Source: Anastatus disparis (Eukaryota; Arthropoda; Insecta; Hymenoptera; Eupelmidae). From it: a stretch of 64,000 nucleotides of DNA. Below are positions 12,905 to 25,860 of the stretch, in pieces. The translations under genes and the position numbers were made by a program. The stretch covers positions 908,501 to 972,500 of the forward strand of contig JAFFSR010000265.1 of NCBI GenBank assembly GCA_017163975.1, written 5' to 3'. How positions within the stretch are numbered: the stretch's first letter is position 1; each line of letters opens with the position of its first letter. The notes under the pieces were generated by a model. The model was not told the DNA's origin. It did no database searches and saw nothing but the letters and a program-made list of their open reading frames with translations.

Positions 12905-13505
12905 AAATGTGGAAACACTTGTTTTTACAAGTCAGAAAAAGTTATGTAAATTCGATATCATACTAAAAATTTTTTCAAAATATATTAATTTGTTTACATT
13001 TTTTAAATAACGCATCAGTCTTAAGAACATAATTTAAATTTAAACTGTATATAATAATTTCTATAAAATTTTTAGTTAATTATTTGATAAATTTTTTAAA
13101 AACTCAGTTTTTTAAATAAAATAAAATTCAGATGGGAGAATAAATAATTCATAACTTTAAAAGATAGAATATTAGACTGAATCATGTGACTTTCTTCATT
13201 TTTTTACACGCGGAAACACTTGTAAAAACAAGTACTTCCGAGAATATTTTATGTATTTAAGAATGAATTGTTTATTTGAATGAGTTATGAATTACTTATT
13301 TTTTTATTTAAATTTTATTTTTTTTTGAAAGCTCAATTTTTTAAAAATTTATCAATAAATAAAGTAAAAATTTTATAGAAACTTTGATGTACAGTTTAAA
13401 TTTATATTATGTTCTTAAGACAAATGCATTTTTTTAAAAACTCAAACAAATTAATTTATTTTTATCGAGAGTACGTAACTTTTTCTGACGTTGTATGAAA
13501 ACAAC
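12905..13505. mobile_element. Foldback element with repeated ACTTGTTTTTACAAGT core
   Basis: The left (12905-13150) and right (13250-13505) parts are inverted copies, sharing CTTAAGAACATAA and TTTAAATTTAAACTG with their complements. The 16-base palindrome at the left has a near-copy at about 13213. No gene seen. Confidence 0.6.
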
Positions 13506-14021
13506 TTTTTTGCGATATCCCAAAAAAAATTTTAAACTCAAACGTGATACATTTTCCTATAAGTGTTTAATCTTTCTTTCTCATCATTAAAATAATTTTT
13601 AAATAGGCCGTATAAGATGTCCTCTCAGATTTTGCATTTTTTTCCATATAGTCTTTATAAATTTTTCCCATAATCTTATAAATTGTATTTTTATTCGCGC
13701 TCTTATTTTCAAGCAATTAGTATTATTCTTATATTTAATAATTTCAGTTTTATAATAAAAATTAAACTACAGACACAATAAAAATATGTATTTTTTAAAT
13801 GTTTTCTATATCTTTAAGTGCTTTTACGTGAATTTTTACTATTTTATTATATCTGATTTTCGGAGATATATTATTATATCTAAATTTATTTTAAATATTT
13901 CACCGCATACCTTAAAATTAGCTTTGTTGCCTAGAATCTTACAAATATAAATTTCTTTTTTTTCAATTTGGTAAATGCCTTATCGTTGTCAATCTTGCAA
14001 ATGAATTTTTTTTTCCTTAGA

Positions 14022-15887
14022 TTATAATGCATGAATATCTTCACAATGTTCTTTCATGCTGAATTCCATAATAAATACTCTCCCGCATATGTTGCACATG
14101 CAAGGTTCTAATAAATGCTGATGATTTTCTTGAAAATGTTTTTCAAAATCTTTCAGTTCGCTGTAGCCGACATAACATATTTTACACAAATAATATAATA
14201 AAATATTGTAAATTATTTTGGCCGAAAACTCAATTTTTCCGTTGGAAATCTCTACAGCACTAGAATTTTCATGTTCGGATGTTATAAATGTCAATTCATT
14301 TCGCTCGAGCAACGATCTAAGATAATTTCGTTGACACTGTGAAGTATAGCTATATAATCTAAAAATATTATATATTTATTTATTTACAATATAACGCATT
14401 GATATGTGTTTATATTATTGATTGGATATAATACTATGCTGTTAATGATCACTTACGTAATTGTAATGTTGTTAAATTTCACTGTTTCCATAAAATACTG
14501 CAAGGCTTCATCGTTATCGCTTGAATCATTTTTAGATGGCATTTCTTTATTTTTAAAATCCAAATGTAGATTGTCATTATTGTAATTAAAATTCTGAAAA
14601 TTAAGACCATTTTTTCCATCATTTTCAAGTGGTTTTTCATTTTTAATATCCACATTTGGAATGCCATCGTTGCAAATAAAATTCTGAAAATTAAAATTGT
14701 ATTTTCCATCATTTTCATGTTGTTTTTCTTCACTTTTAAAATCCAAAAGTGGAATGTCATTGCAAATAAAATTTTGAATATTAAAATTATGTTTTCCATC
14801 ATTTTGAGGTAGTTTCGCTTCATTTTTAAAATCCAAATGTGGAAGGTCGTCATTGCTAATACAATCCTTAAAATAAAGATCAAGTTTTTCATCGATTTTA
14901 AATGATTTTTCTTCATTTTTAAAATACGAATGTAGAATATCATTGCAAATAAATTTCTCAAAAGAAGCTTATTTTTCATCGTCACTGAAAAAGATAATAA
15001 AATCGTTCAATATTACTTTTTTAATTATCAAAGCCAAATTTCAAGATTAGCATGATAGTCTTCTAAGAAGCAAAATATTAATAAAATTATTTTCACATTT
15101 TTTTTTCTGATCGTGAATATTGCAGATTGTCGATATCTTCATCGCTGCTGCAGTCTGAAATGTCCGAATAAATAACGCCACGTTTTAATTGCTCATCTTT
15201 GCTAATTATAATTTGGACATTGTTATTGCCTCGTTTAGTATATTCAGCGCAATGTGAATATTGAACATATAAAGGTTGATTATCACTGAAATAATATCAA
15301 CGATTAACTTATGTCACTTATGTAATTAACACCTACAACTTCATCGTTTTGTTTACCATAACTAAAATAAGTTTTCAATTTAAATAAAATTAAGTTTTCT
15401 TGGTCAAATAGTTATTATTAATTAATTTGTTTGTTTTAAAAAGCAGTTTGTCAATAATTCATAAAAATTTCTAATAGAATCATACGTACATTTTCGCTAC
15501 TTTTTGCGATGATATTATCTCTACATTATGCTCTTGATGTTTAATATTTTCATTATAAGGTTTACCTTCATAATTTGTATTTTTATCATTACATTGATTT
15601 TTAATAATCTCGAATTTCGGACTGTCATCGCTTTTTAATAAATCTAAAAATTTTTTATCTTCTTCTGGAGTTAATATATCAAGGTCATCAAGAAAATCAT
15701 AAAAATGTTTATGTTCATCACTAAATTCACTCGTAGAAAAAGTTTCTTCTTTTTTATGCACTAACTTGTCGAAATTATTCGATATTGGTTCATTAAATGT
15801 TAAACATTCCTGTGGAGTATTTAAAAATAAATCCTCCTCGCCAAACATAAAATCGTAAAAGCTGAAAGTTTTAAATTGATTATCCAT
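14022..15887 (-). pseudogene. Four-exon acidic C2H2 zinc-finger gene with an in-frame stop
   Basis: Exons fit at 15887-15490, 15285-15097, 14984-14457 and 14358-14022. All three introns are phase 2, and each acceptor ends in AG (TTTCAG or TTTTTAG). Exon 1 starts at an ATG and is acidic (FLDDLDILTPEE). Exon 3 carries about five tandem ~31-residue units built on DFKNE, NDGK and NFQNFICND. Exon 4 ends with two C2H2-type fingers (CKICY, CNICG). The exon 2 donor is weak (GTGAAA), and the frame then meets TAA at 14971-14969, five codons into exon 3, which would stop the protein near residue 200. Exon number, intron phase, acidic front and finger tail match the gene at 19.8-22.1 kb, so the two are paralogues. 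A nuclear DNA-binding role is inferred from the fingers only. Confidence 0.6.
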
Positions 15888-16524
15888 TTTTACAAGTTTA
15901 CAATATTCAAATTTTTTTAAAAACTAATTTATGCACACTAACAACCGAAAAATAAATAGTATCAAACATAAAAACAATTATTTGTAAATATATTAGTGAC
16001 TATAAAACTTTTCAATACTGAAATTCATGTCAACAAAGTAAATACATTGAACTAACAAATCATTAAGTATACAAATTTTGTAGAGATTCCAAATTAGCAT
16101 AAGACAGTCAGGAGATGTTAAAATTGTATTATGTTTACAATATTTACGTTCAATTTACTTTCTATAGAAATGGTACTTAAGTTTTCAAAAATTTAATCAT
16201 TCAAGTTATGTGATTAATAAAAAACAAAAAATTTTTTTTGTTCTAAAATTTGTATATTTAAATTTTTACATTTACATTTTTTTAAATGATTTCCAATTTG
16301 ATTCATAAAATTATCATTAATAGAATGTAAAATACTATAATTTTATCTGTAAATTTGTATATTTTCAGATGTTTAAATTTGATTATTGCAAAAGAATTTT
16401 TTATTAACTATTGATTGCAATAATGTGTATACACTTATTTTGCAGCGAAGAATTATAAAAATTAAAATGGATAGCATATTAACAATTAATACAAAATTAA
16501 TTTTAATAATACTTTCAATTTTTT
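15888..16524. other. No gene seen
   Basis: AT-rich DNA upstream of the zinc-finger pseudogene. No TATA/initiator pair was found on the minus strand. The last ~120 bases belong to the extended homology with the repeat copy at 8.1 kb. Confidence 0.5.
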
Positions 16525-16800
16525 AAAAACGTCAAAATAAAAATAATACATTTAAGTTTTCCAAAACCAAAAAAAGTGCAATTTGACCATTAAACATCCT
16601 TGTCCATCTTAAGGAATTTTTGTGACTTGTACATATGTCAAGTGGTCGTAAAACTATATTACGACCACTTTCTAGGCATATGGTAAATTTTAAAATCTTT
16701 ACGAACCTAGTAAAGGTCGAATAGAAAGCCCTTTTTTTGTAATGTTTTAAACTTTTTTCTGCCACTCTCTTTGAACGTTCGTACCAAATGTCTTCACAAT
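16525..16800. repeat. Dispersed repeat, copy 3 of 3
   Basis: Homologous to 5935-6185 and 8245-8475. It contains a local inverted repeat, AAGTGGTCGTAA...TTACGACCACTT (about 16640-16672), absent from the other two copies. Confidence 0.65.
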
Positions 16801-17329
16801 AAAATTTATTGCCTTATGACAAATATTGAATTACAGAGCATGTTTTTTTTATATATTACGCTCTATAGGTTCCAGTAAGCCACAGCGTGAAATATGTATC
16901 GCACTTTTTTTTAAAATGAACAACACAAGTATTTGATACTTTTGTGCTGAATCTTTGATTTTATAGCTCGAGATATGAATTTTCACCCTCCTATTAATTT
17001 TGGAGATTAGAATATGCTTTTCTTTATCGTTTTTACATTGAAAATAAATATAGTTATTTAATGAAGATTAGATTAAGTTGTTAAGGTAATTTCCTTGTGA
17101 TAGAAAATTATTTTCAATGAGTTTTTTTTTTTATAAATTTTATAAATCAAGCGTACAAGATGTAAGAAGGAGATACTTTAGGGTGCAGAAAAAATGATTT
17201 CATAACAATCGCAACTCTAGTCGCGCAGGTATTAATAAATTAAAAGAGAGATTCAAAAAATATCCTAAATATACAGGAAATTTTTTATTTTTCACCTCAC
17301 TGAGACGTAATAAAGCTCATTTTATGACT

Positions 17330-17505
17330 TAAAAAATTTTGGAAAGAGTTACCCATGGAATTTCGATGATAGCGCTTACAGCTTAAACGTAAATTACAAT
17401 TATTTTAAAAAATTACAAAGTATTATTAATAAACAATTGTAATTTTAGCTTGCTATCACTAAAATTCTATGGGTAACTCCCTCTCAAATTTTCCAAGTAT
17501 GAAGT
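17330..17505. mobile_element. MITE with ~65 bp inverted termini
   Basis: GAGTTACCCATGGAATTTC on the left is matched by the complement of GAAATTC/AAAATTCTATGGGTAACTC on the right. The arms run for about 65 bp with a short AT-rich centre. Non-coding. Confidence 0.65.
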
Positions 17506-18786
17506 CTACATTCATGAATAACTGAAAATGTTTATCATGTGTTTACATTTTGAAAATATAAGTTTACATACGACATAATTAAAAAAGATAATAACAAATA
17601 TTTAAAAAATGCTTTTATTTAAAAAAAAAGTTAAAAGTACGTTTAATAATTTAAATGCATCATTACATTATAAATTATTTTTCTGTTTCATTTCTAATAA
17701 TATTTTATTTAAATTTTAAATTAAAACGTATAGAATATTTTAAATACATTTAGATTATACTCTATACACTTTTATTTAAAATTTTATGAAAATATTATGA
17801 GGCATATTGCAGAAAGATAATTTATATTGCAATTATAAAAAATTTCAATTGAACTTATCTATGATCTTTTTTTTTAAATAAGTCGTTTTTCTAATAATTT
17901 TTGTAATTATTTGATTTGAAAATAAGTCAACATGTTAAAAATTAAGTTTGTTTATTTATCACGAGTATGAAACTAATTTAAATACCCTTAAGAAGATGGA
18001 AAGGGGTTAGCCAATTAAATCAGGTTTATTTAATAAAATAAATTAATATTTTTAATATAAAAAATTTTTTAAGCCAATTGAATATTTTTATCATGTCCAG
18101 AAAAATATTCAGCAACTATAAAAATCTATGAATAAAAATCTTTCAATACAAATAAAATTGTACTCACTCGTAAGGTATTTATTTTAAAATATAGCAAAAC
18201 AATGAAAAGAATTAATTTAAAAATCTGTTAACTCCAAAAATTAAGTATTTATCAAAAATTCGCTATGATTTTTGAAAAAAAAGTATTAAAAAAATGTTAT
18301 AAGTTAATACTAAATTTCTTTCCTCGTCAAAATTTTAAATAGAAACCAAACTGTTTGAAATTGAACGGTAAGCGAAGCAAGTGAGAACGATGAAAAACAC
18401 ATATTTATTCAAGGGTTTAGATAATATAATATTTTTTTATTTTTCTTAGTAAAAAATAAAAGTTGAAAAACAAAATATGATTTTTCACCAATAAAGCAAT
18501 TAGAAAAAATAAGTGCATACATCTCTTACTGATTCGTGACAAAGTGATGTAAAAAGGATATATGATTCATACATTGTTACCGACGTTGCAGTTTCCCAAA
18601 TTTTTCATCTTTATTCAAATTTTGGTCGTTATCATTCCACCGTCGGTATTTTGCATCCCTTAATGAAACAACAATTTTACAAGTTCCTAAAATTTCTTTT
18701 ATTTTTAGTTGAAATGTAACAAAACTAATTTCATTCTGTATGCAATTTCAAAAAGATACTTATACATCGAAATTTCTATCTTAACA
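17506..18786. other. No gene seen
   Basis: AT-rich sequence between two small inverted-repeat elements. No open frame with recognisable content, RNA gene or strong promoter pair was found. Confidence 0.5.
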
Positions 18787-19066
18787 ACTGCTGCTCAGAG
18801 AGAAATTCTATAGGTAAGATTACTTCATTTGATTTTAACGATAAAGCAGACTTGAGTTTATATAAAAATTATTATTTTTATGATAAAAATCAATATACAC
18901 TTAGAAAAATTTACTTTATGTGGAATGTTTATTGTACAAATAATTTTTCATTGTATATGTAAACATTTTTATCATTTATATAATAACTTCTATAGAAAAT
19001 TAAGTCTATCTTACAGTTAAAATCAATCTAGTATTTTACTTATAAAATTTTCACATGCAGAGCAAC
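18787..19066. mobile_element. Imperfect foldback MITE
   Basis: GCTCAGAGAGAAATTCTATAG at the left is matched imperfectly by the complement of the right end (GCTCTGCATGTGAAAATTTTA), and TGATTTTAAC and ATGATAAAAAT recur in both arms. About 100 bp arms. Confidence 0.5.
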
Positions 19067-19525
19067 TATTTATAATAAATTACACAATTCTTCATGGAAT
19101 TCACCTCAAAATTTATAGTAGATTCTCAATCATTTCGGACAACAAATAATTTTTTTTTATATAAGTACTAAGTTTTATTGAATTAGCGAATCACAGAGAA
19201 AAAGTAAAATAAACTTTGTTTTTATCAATTTTTTCATCATTCAATTAAAAACTTTTCTCAGTCTAGATATACATTAACAAGCAGAAAGTACAATTTTTAA
19301 GAATCAAATGCAACAAATTTTAAGTTGAGTTTTAATAATAAAAAGGTGAAACATTACAGAAAGTTTATAGATATTATAGATAGATATTATGGCAAGGTTA
19401 ATTAATAAATAAAAACATTGTAGTTTTTATTGCATTTATTACCTTTGAATAATAATTTATATTTTACAAATCATATTTTATAAATAATCGCAAAAGTCAA
19501 CTCATGAAAAAAAAAATATTTTTTT

Positions 19526-19740
19526 TAGTATGTTCGCAAATGAATATTTTTAAAATTTGTCAAATAACTTAATATTGAAAATAAAACTTAATCCATACTA
19601 CAATAATTTATAATCAATATAAATAGTATCGTTTTTTAGTATGTTTGAAAATAAATATTTAAATAAATAAATAAATAAATAGATTTGTCAAATAACTTAG
19701 ATTGAAAATAGAACTTATTGCTACATGCTATACATAAAAT
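19526..19740. repeat. Diverged tandem duplication, ~100 bp unit
   Basis: TTTTTAGTATGTT...TTTGTCAAATAACTTA...GAAAATA occurs twice. The second unit carries a short AAAT expansion. It lies just 3' of the zinc-finger gene on its strand. Confidence 0.6.
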
Positions 19741-19825
19741 TAAGTTAACATAAATAAAATTTCTAAGGATATAGTTGAATGTTTATTCTTATTAAATCAC
19801 TATCACTAAATCTTGTTGAGGCTTC

Positions 19826-22091
19826 TTAATCATCCTGTACAGAATCTTTAACTTCCATTCCTCTCGAACATTCAGTACTTGCTTGATGTTTTTTTCTACC
19901 ACTTTCATTTATAAAAATCTTATCACAATTTTCGCATTTAAATTTTTTAACTTTATCATGTCTCTTCTCATGCGCTGTTAGGTTTTTTTTTCTAATAAAA
20001 GATTTATCACAGAATTTACAAATAAACATTGGCTCCAACTTTGAAGTTTCATATTTTGCTTGATGTTTTTTTTTCTCATATTCATTTATAAAAATCTTAT
20101 CACAATGTTCACATTTAAATTTTTCAATTTTATCATGCCTCTTCTCGTGTGCCGTTAGGTATACCCTTTTAGAAAAAGATTTATCACACAGTTTACAAAC
20201 AAATTTTGGCTCTAAATCTAAAGCTTCATTTTTCGGTGAAATTTCACATTTATGACTACTTTTCATATGCCTATTTAAATAATCTTTGTGAGCGAATGCA
20301 CCTCCACATAAGTGACAATTAAATTTTTTATTCTCAGAGTGCGTAGCTTCGTGCCTATCCAAATTACCTTTTTTATCAAAAATCTTATTGCAATATTTAC
20401 AAACGTGATCTTTCTTTTTCACAAGCTTAACTTTATGCATTTCTTGACGATGTTGAATCATGTCTCTTCTGATGGTAAAAACTTCATTGCACACATCGCA
20501 CGTGCAGTTTATTTCTAAATGCAATTTTTTATGTTTCTCTAAATTACGTTTAACTTTGAATTTTTCATCACAAATATTGCAAACGTAATTATTATCAGGC
20601 TGGATCATATGAACTTCTCGTCGATGCCTTAACATGCTTCTTTTCAGAATAAACGTTTTATCACAAATACCACATTGGTATGCGGGCAGATCCGAGTCTT
20701 TTTCGACAGCTGGAGTTTTATCATCGTTTATACTTTGGGCAATGTTTTCATAATAGTTCAAAATATTGATACCTTCGCCAGAATTCTCGTCACTAAAATA
20801 ATAAATAAAATGTCACATTTTTTACAAATATTTAGGTACGAAAATTAAATTTTATCAGTCAAATTATTTGAAATTTATAAAATTAGATCATGAATCTTTA
20901 ATTGGTTTATTATTCATTTAGTACAAAAATTTATTAGATATAACCATAAGACTTTTTATTTTAAATTATAATTTTGAATTAGATAATCATGTCATACTTA
21001 CATTATTATTGCATCGTTTGACAAAATCGTTGATATAACACTGTATTCAGAGAACTGATCAACTTGGTTGATTTGTTGATCATTACTGTCACTAGAAATG
21101 AATTCTTTGCTGATCCTAAAATAAGTATAATTTATGCCCATTATAAACAATGATCAATTAAAAAAATGTTACTTTTGTCAGTCAAGCCAACAGAAAATTT
21201 TTAGAAAATTAACATAAACGATTTTTATTTAACTGCAAAGACTTTATTGGCTTACTAAAAAATAAAACCTTTCTGTACAAAAATACTCACGCTACTGTTT
21301 CTTCTTGAATTGGAATCTCTATGACATTTAATTCTACATACTGAGTGCCACCGTCATTGTTATCTGATATATCGAAATAGAGATTATCTTTATCTTGTTT
21401 GTTAATGACACTTAAGTCCGAGCATAGAAAAATATTTTCATTCAATCCAATATCAACCTTTCCATTAAAATATTCATTGTTTTTAAATTTTCCATTGCAG
21501 CTAAAATAAAAGCGTTAAAAAAATTACTGTAATTTTGTTCAAAATTTTAATATTTTCGAAAGACATGGCACTAAATTAAAAAATTTACTAATAGAAAGTT
21601 CAAATAATTATTCGTACTTACATTTCTATTTGATTCTGAATATCAATATTCTGATTAGTATTGCAATTGATATTTTTTTCATTATCGAAACATTCATCAA
21701 CAATCTTTTGTAGTTTGTTTAAATTGTTACGAAGTTCAACTAAAGATTCTTCTTGATTGATTTTTATATTCTCCATGTGCTCCATCTCAAAGCGCTTCAA
21801 GTGTTGACTTATATCTTCACACTTTTCAACATTGTCATCGTTAAAATTATTATTACTGCCAATATTAATTAATTCATCGATCACTTCATCATCGAAATTC
21901 ACAAAACTATCACTTATATTTTCGTTGGCAATGGAAAGCGAAGAATAAAGATCGTACTGATCGTCAGGTAGATTTGGAAGAAATTCTGTAAAGTTTCGTT
22001 GTTTGTTCATAGCTTTTGAATTTTTATTAATCATTAAAAATTCTTGAAAATCAAATAAAGAATCGTCATCGGATACAATATTGCATTCCAT
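19826..22091 (-). CDS. Four-exon acidic protein with C-terminal C2H2 zinc-finger array
   Basis: Exons: 22091-21622 (ATG start), 21500-21291, 21115-21002, 20792-19826 (586 codons in total). Donors are GTAAGT, GTGAGT and GTAAGT, acceptors end TTTTAG, all introns are phase 2, and the frame stays open throughout. The first ~270 residues are acidic and Asn-rich, probably disordered. The last exon holds seven canonical C2H2 fingers and two degenerate ones. The last four fingers are two copies of a two-finger unit (CDKSF...HEKRH plus CDKIFIN...KKHQ). In the second finger of each unit the final His is missing or replaced, giving C2H or C2HC. A sequence-specific nuclear DNA-binding protein is the natural reading; the target is unknown. 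It is a paralogue of the broken gene at 14-16 kb. Confidence 0.85.
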
Positions 22092-22202
22092 TTAAAAAAT
22101 TTTGAAACTTAAATTATTGACGGCACAATTAAGAAAATAAATAATATTCACAACACAAAAATAAAACGCTCTCCGAAGCTTTTGTCACGACGAATGTTTT
22201 GA

Positions 22203-22247
22203 AACTGACTGAAAGTAAATATGAATGATTTTACCTACACTATATAG
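22203..22247 (-). promoter_or_regulatory. Candidate promoter of the zinc-finger gene
   Basis: On the minus strand TATATAG (22246-22240) is followed about 36 bases later by two adjacent TCAG initiator-like motifs (22212-22205), some 115 bases before the ATG at 22091. Spacing is a little long. Confidence 0.4.
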
Positions 22248-22774
22248 TTTCAACTACGACACCATCGAATATTTGAAGTCTACAAACATTGTTTATGACA
22301 ATGGAAAAGAAGTCAAAGGAATATATGAAATTCAAATGGTATTCAAAATTTAGTTCGAAACTTTCTTATGATTTCGGAGATGTGCCATGCTAAGCCAATC
22401 AATAAAAATATCTTTTTTTCTTTTAATCTAGATTAAATTTGTTAGTTAGTAAAAATTTCAATTATATACATGACTAAATTATTTTAAATATTTTTTTTGG
22501 TTCATCCAAATGTTATTTATAATTGAATAAAAATTAATAACTTTTATATTTGATCGTTATATTTTTTAAAAAATTGAAAAATCACATAAAGTTTTATTTA
22601 ATAATAAATAAATTTAAAATTTATAAAATTAAAAATTAATGTCTCAACATGAATATAAAATATTTTTCATCAAATCTCTTTTTACAAACAATAAGCCGAA
22701 ATTTAACAGAACAATTTTCAAATTTGCTAATATAATGAAACTGAAACACGTGTGAGTGCACAACAGTGTATATA

Positions 22775-22970
22775 CAGTCGAACCTTTGAGTTCCCTCGTA
22801 TTCTCCTCTCTCGGTTTACTTGAGCGACACCCCACCTACTTACCGACTAAAACAACCGACAGGACTCGGAGATTATAGAAACAAACTGTTCTAATCGGCA
22901 AGTAGGTAGTGGGAGTATCGCTCTAGTGTACCGAGAGAGGAGAATTTGGTGGAGCTTAGAGGCTCGACTG
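22775..22970. mobile_element. 196 bp MITE, CAGTCGAACC termini, TA duplication
   Basis: Inverted termini of about 80 bp begin CAGTCGAACCT and CAGTCGAGCCT, contain TTCTCCTCTCTCGG, and are flanked by TA on both sides. Ends and duplication fit a pogo/Tc1-mariner-type MITE. It is GC-richer than its surroundings. Confidence 0.8.
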
Positions 22971-22979
22971 TATATACAG

Positions 22980-24538
22980 AGTTTACTTTATTTAATTTAG
23001 TTTTATGATAAGGTGCGGATGCTTACTTTTCGAAATCTTAGAGTATTCTGGAAGTATTTATTTTTGCCGGAAATAAACGTATGACCTACGCAGGTAAAAG
23101 AAAAAATATGGAAGAGAAAATTCCTTCTTATGTCCTTTTTTTAAATTAATTACGGGGATTCCTAAACGGAAGGACAAACATAATGCACACAGATGTTTTA
23201 TTGCTTGACCGTTCTTCGAATGGTCAGAACACATGTACAGACTTTCTACAATCTCGGTATGGGCTAATGCCTTTTATAACATCAGGTATCGATATTTTGT
23301 CCTTGCAATAATAACCAGGCTTCAAAATAGATAATTAAGAATAACATTATACAGAAAAATTCTGAGTTTCTTTAACAGAATTAAACATTACTTGAAGATA
23401 CCAACTATTAAGATAACTACGAACATTTTGTAATTGATTAATCGATTTATAATTTTAAAATCAATACTTACAAAATCATGAAAAAAAGAAATGCAGCATT
23501 TATTTTCTGTGCACTCTCCTTGCTAGGCGTAATTTGAGCACAAACAAAAAATGTTTATTTTTTAATTAAGGGATGATTTTTGCAATAAGATATCCTCGGA
23601 GATTATATAACTGCCATGGAGTTTACAAAAGTTATAAACATATTGATATATATTTATTCGTTAAGATACTTCTAAAAGAAATATAACTTGTAAAAGATCA
23701 GAAATAATATTTTATTCATATTTTATTATATAATAGTCAAATATAATTTGTGACGTTGTGTATAGCCGGACGTCCAGCTACTCCCGAAAACGTCAAAATT
23801 TGTTATTTATTTGCAAAATTACTTAAAATCTGCAAAGGGGACTCGCTGAAGAATTGTATCCTTCATTAGGGGCAAAGACCAAGATATCAAACGAAAAAAA
23901 AAAAGAAAATTACACTACTTTTAATACATTGTTAGTCAAAAACAAAAAAAAATGTAATTTATCTTTTTAAACAATTGGCTTTGATAACTTTCAAACAAAT
24001 GACACTTATATAAATTCTCGCTTTTAACTAATTAATCTCTAAAATTCCATCGCATCTGCTAATCATAATATATCTAAAAAAAATCACGTTAGTTATATTG
24101 ACTAGTTTTTTACGGCGCTACATATATCTATCCCACTTACTCTCTGTCTCACTAACTCTTTATGTTAAGCTATGGGACTATTAGTTAAATATTATAATCA
24201 TAATTCAGTTATGTAACAGTCATACAATAAAATAAGTAGTGACATTATATCAATATTTTTCAGATTTTAGTTAATAAAATTAACTAAATTTATAATAACT
24301 CTCAATGCAAAATTGAACTTTTAAAATATTTTTAATGTTTTTTAATAGAATTTTAATATTAATTAAAAACAAATTATTCACCAAAAAACAAATCATGATA
24401 TTATATTTGAAACAAAATTTAAAAATTATGATAAAATAAAATAAGTCTATTGACTATAATCTAATAATTAATCTATTTTTTTCTTTTAATATTTATGATA
24501 ATTCCTTCATATTAATTTTTATCTTCTATCTTTTGTTT
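22980..24538. other. No gene seen
   Basis: AT-rich intergenic DNA. I saw no open frame with recognisable motifs, no tRNA-like fold and no clear repeat. Confidence 0.5.
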
Positions 24539-25860
24539 TCAATGTTTTTTTTTTATTTTTTGCTTAGAAATATTTTTTGACAATGAGACAAATCCTAGAT
24601 AAAAATGTTTGCAATTATCTTTGTAAGCACACTCGTAACAACTTAGTTTATCAAACTTAATTTTAAATGGCTCACATCTACACCATATCCATTGATGCGC
24701 TTTCAATGTTCCTTTGAATGTTGTCATGTTCGAATTTTTAAGTTGGTCATTAAATCTTTTTATATCGTTTGCGTTTACTGTATATCTGAGAAATTTTAAT
24801 ACATAAATATAATAATGAAGAAAAATAGTATAAGTCTATTCATTAAAAAAATCCTATTTAAAAATATAAAATATCAATTCTACTATCGAAATAGAGATTA
24901 TAAAACTCAAAACAATCAATCTCAAAGAAATACGTCTATACCTATGACTAATATGATATTCGAATATCTTGAGAACTAAGCTAAAGAGATTTTAAATAAT
25001 ATTCTAAGTTACTTCTACATAACTGCTTTATTATAAAGCTAACGTATATGTTTGTCTTAACAAAAAATTTAATGTTTAGTTAAAAAATATGCTTCATATA
25101 AGAAACGATTGAAAATTAAAACGTATATGAAAAATACTTAAATTAAAACTTCGAGTAACTAAAACTTAAAATAATTTTTTCTACGCACTGCTATAATATT
25201 TTCTACTGAATTATGTTAAATTCATTTCTTATACTTTTATCTTAATATAAATACATATACTAATATTATTTTACATTCTAAATTCATGATAATTTTCTAT
25301 ATTAAATTTTATTCTATCCGTAACAGTATCAAACTAACAATTGATATTACTGTTATTAGGAAAATTCAAAAGTCCATTTAAATTTTAAACATCTTTTCCA
25401 TTGGCTACCGCAGCATCAGCTGTCCTTTTCGTAAGTGCTCCTACACCATCACAGGCACCTATCCCATGTCCAATTTCTGAATAATTATACACAATAGTTG
25501 TTATTTGTTTGTGATTTTCTAATATGTATTTTACTAGAAGTCAAAACATGTTTTTTAATTGACACTGAGTTGTAGGTCCATCACTAAGGATATGAAAGCT
25601 CGTTATTTTTTAATTACTCTGTAACACTTTAGTAAATATTGGTTGCAAGTAAGCCATGATTGCTGAAGAATCATGATTTATATCTGAAGATAGAGTACAG
25701 AAAGCTTTATGATCATTTCGAGTATACCAAATACCTGTTTGAAATGACACCGATTCTCATGAAGCACCAAAATGTACGGAGTGAGGTTCTAAAGTATATT
25801 TGCATTCATAAATTTGATTGAAATCAATATGACAAAATAATTTGGAATCGTTAAATGATT
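24539..25860 (-). pseudogene. Decayed transposon-associated gene with HGKG-type motif
   Basis: Read on the minus strand, 25850-25391 gives pieces such as LSDGPTTQ and GHGIGACDGVGALTKR, interrupted by stops and shifts. These resemble the SDG...Q and HGKGxCDGxGGxxKR motifs of a protein family repeatedly found with mobile DNA in invertebrates. Further down, an exon with a CAG acceptor (about 24785) stays open to 24539 and encodes GTLKAHQWIWC...LSCYEC...CKHFYLGF, which fits the Cys-rich end of such proteins. Family assignment is from memory of motifs and is tentative. The gene is clearly non-functional. Confidence 0.45.

Noticed and set aside
16532..16765. 77-codon minus frame inside a dispersed repeat
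   Set aside because: The other two copies of the repeat do not keep the frame.
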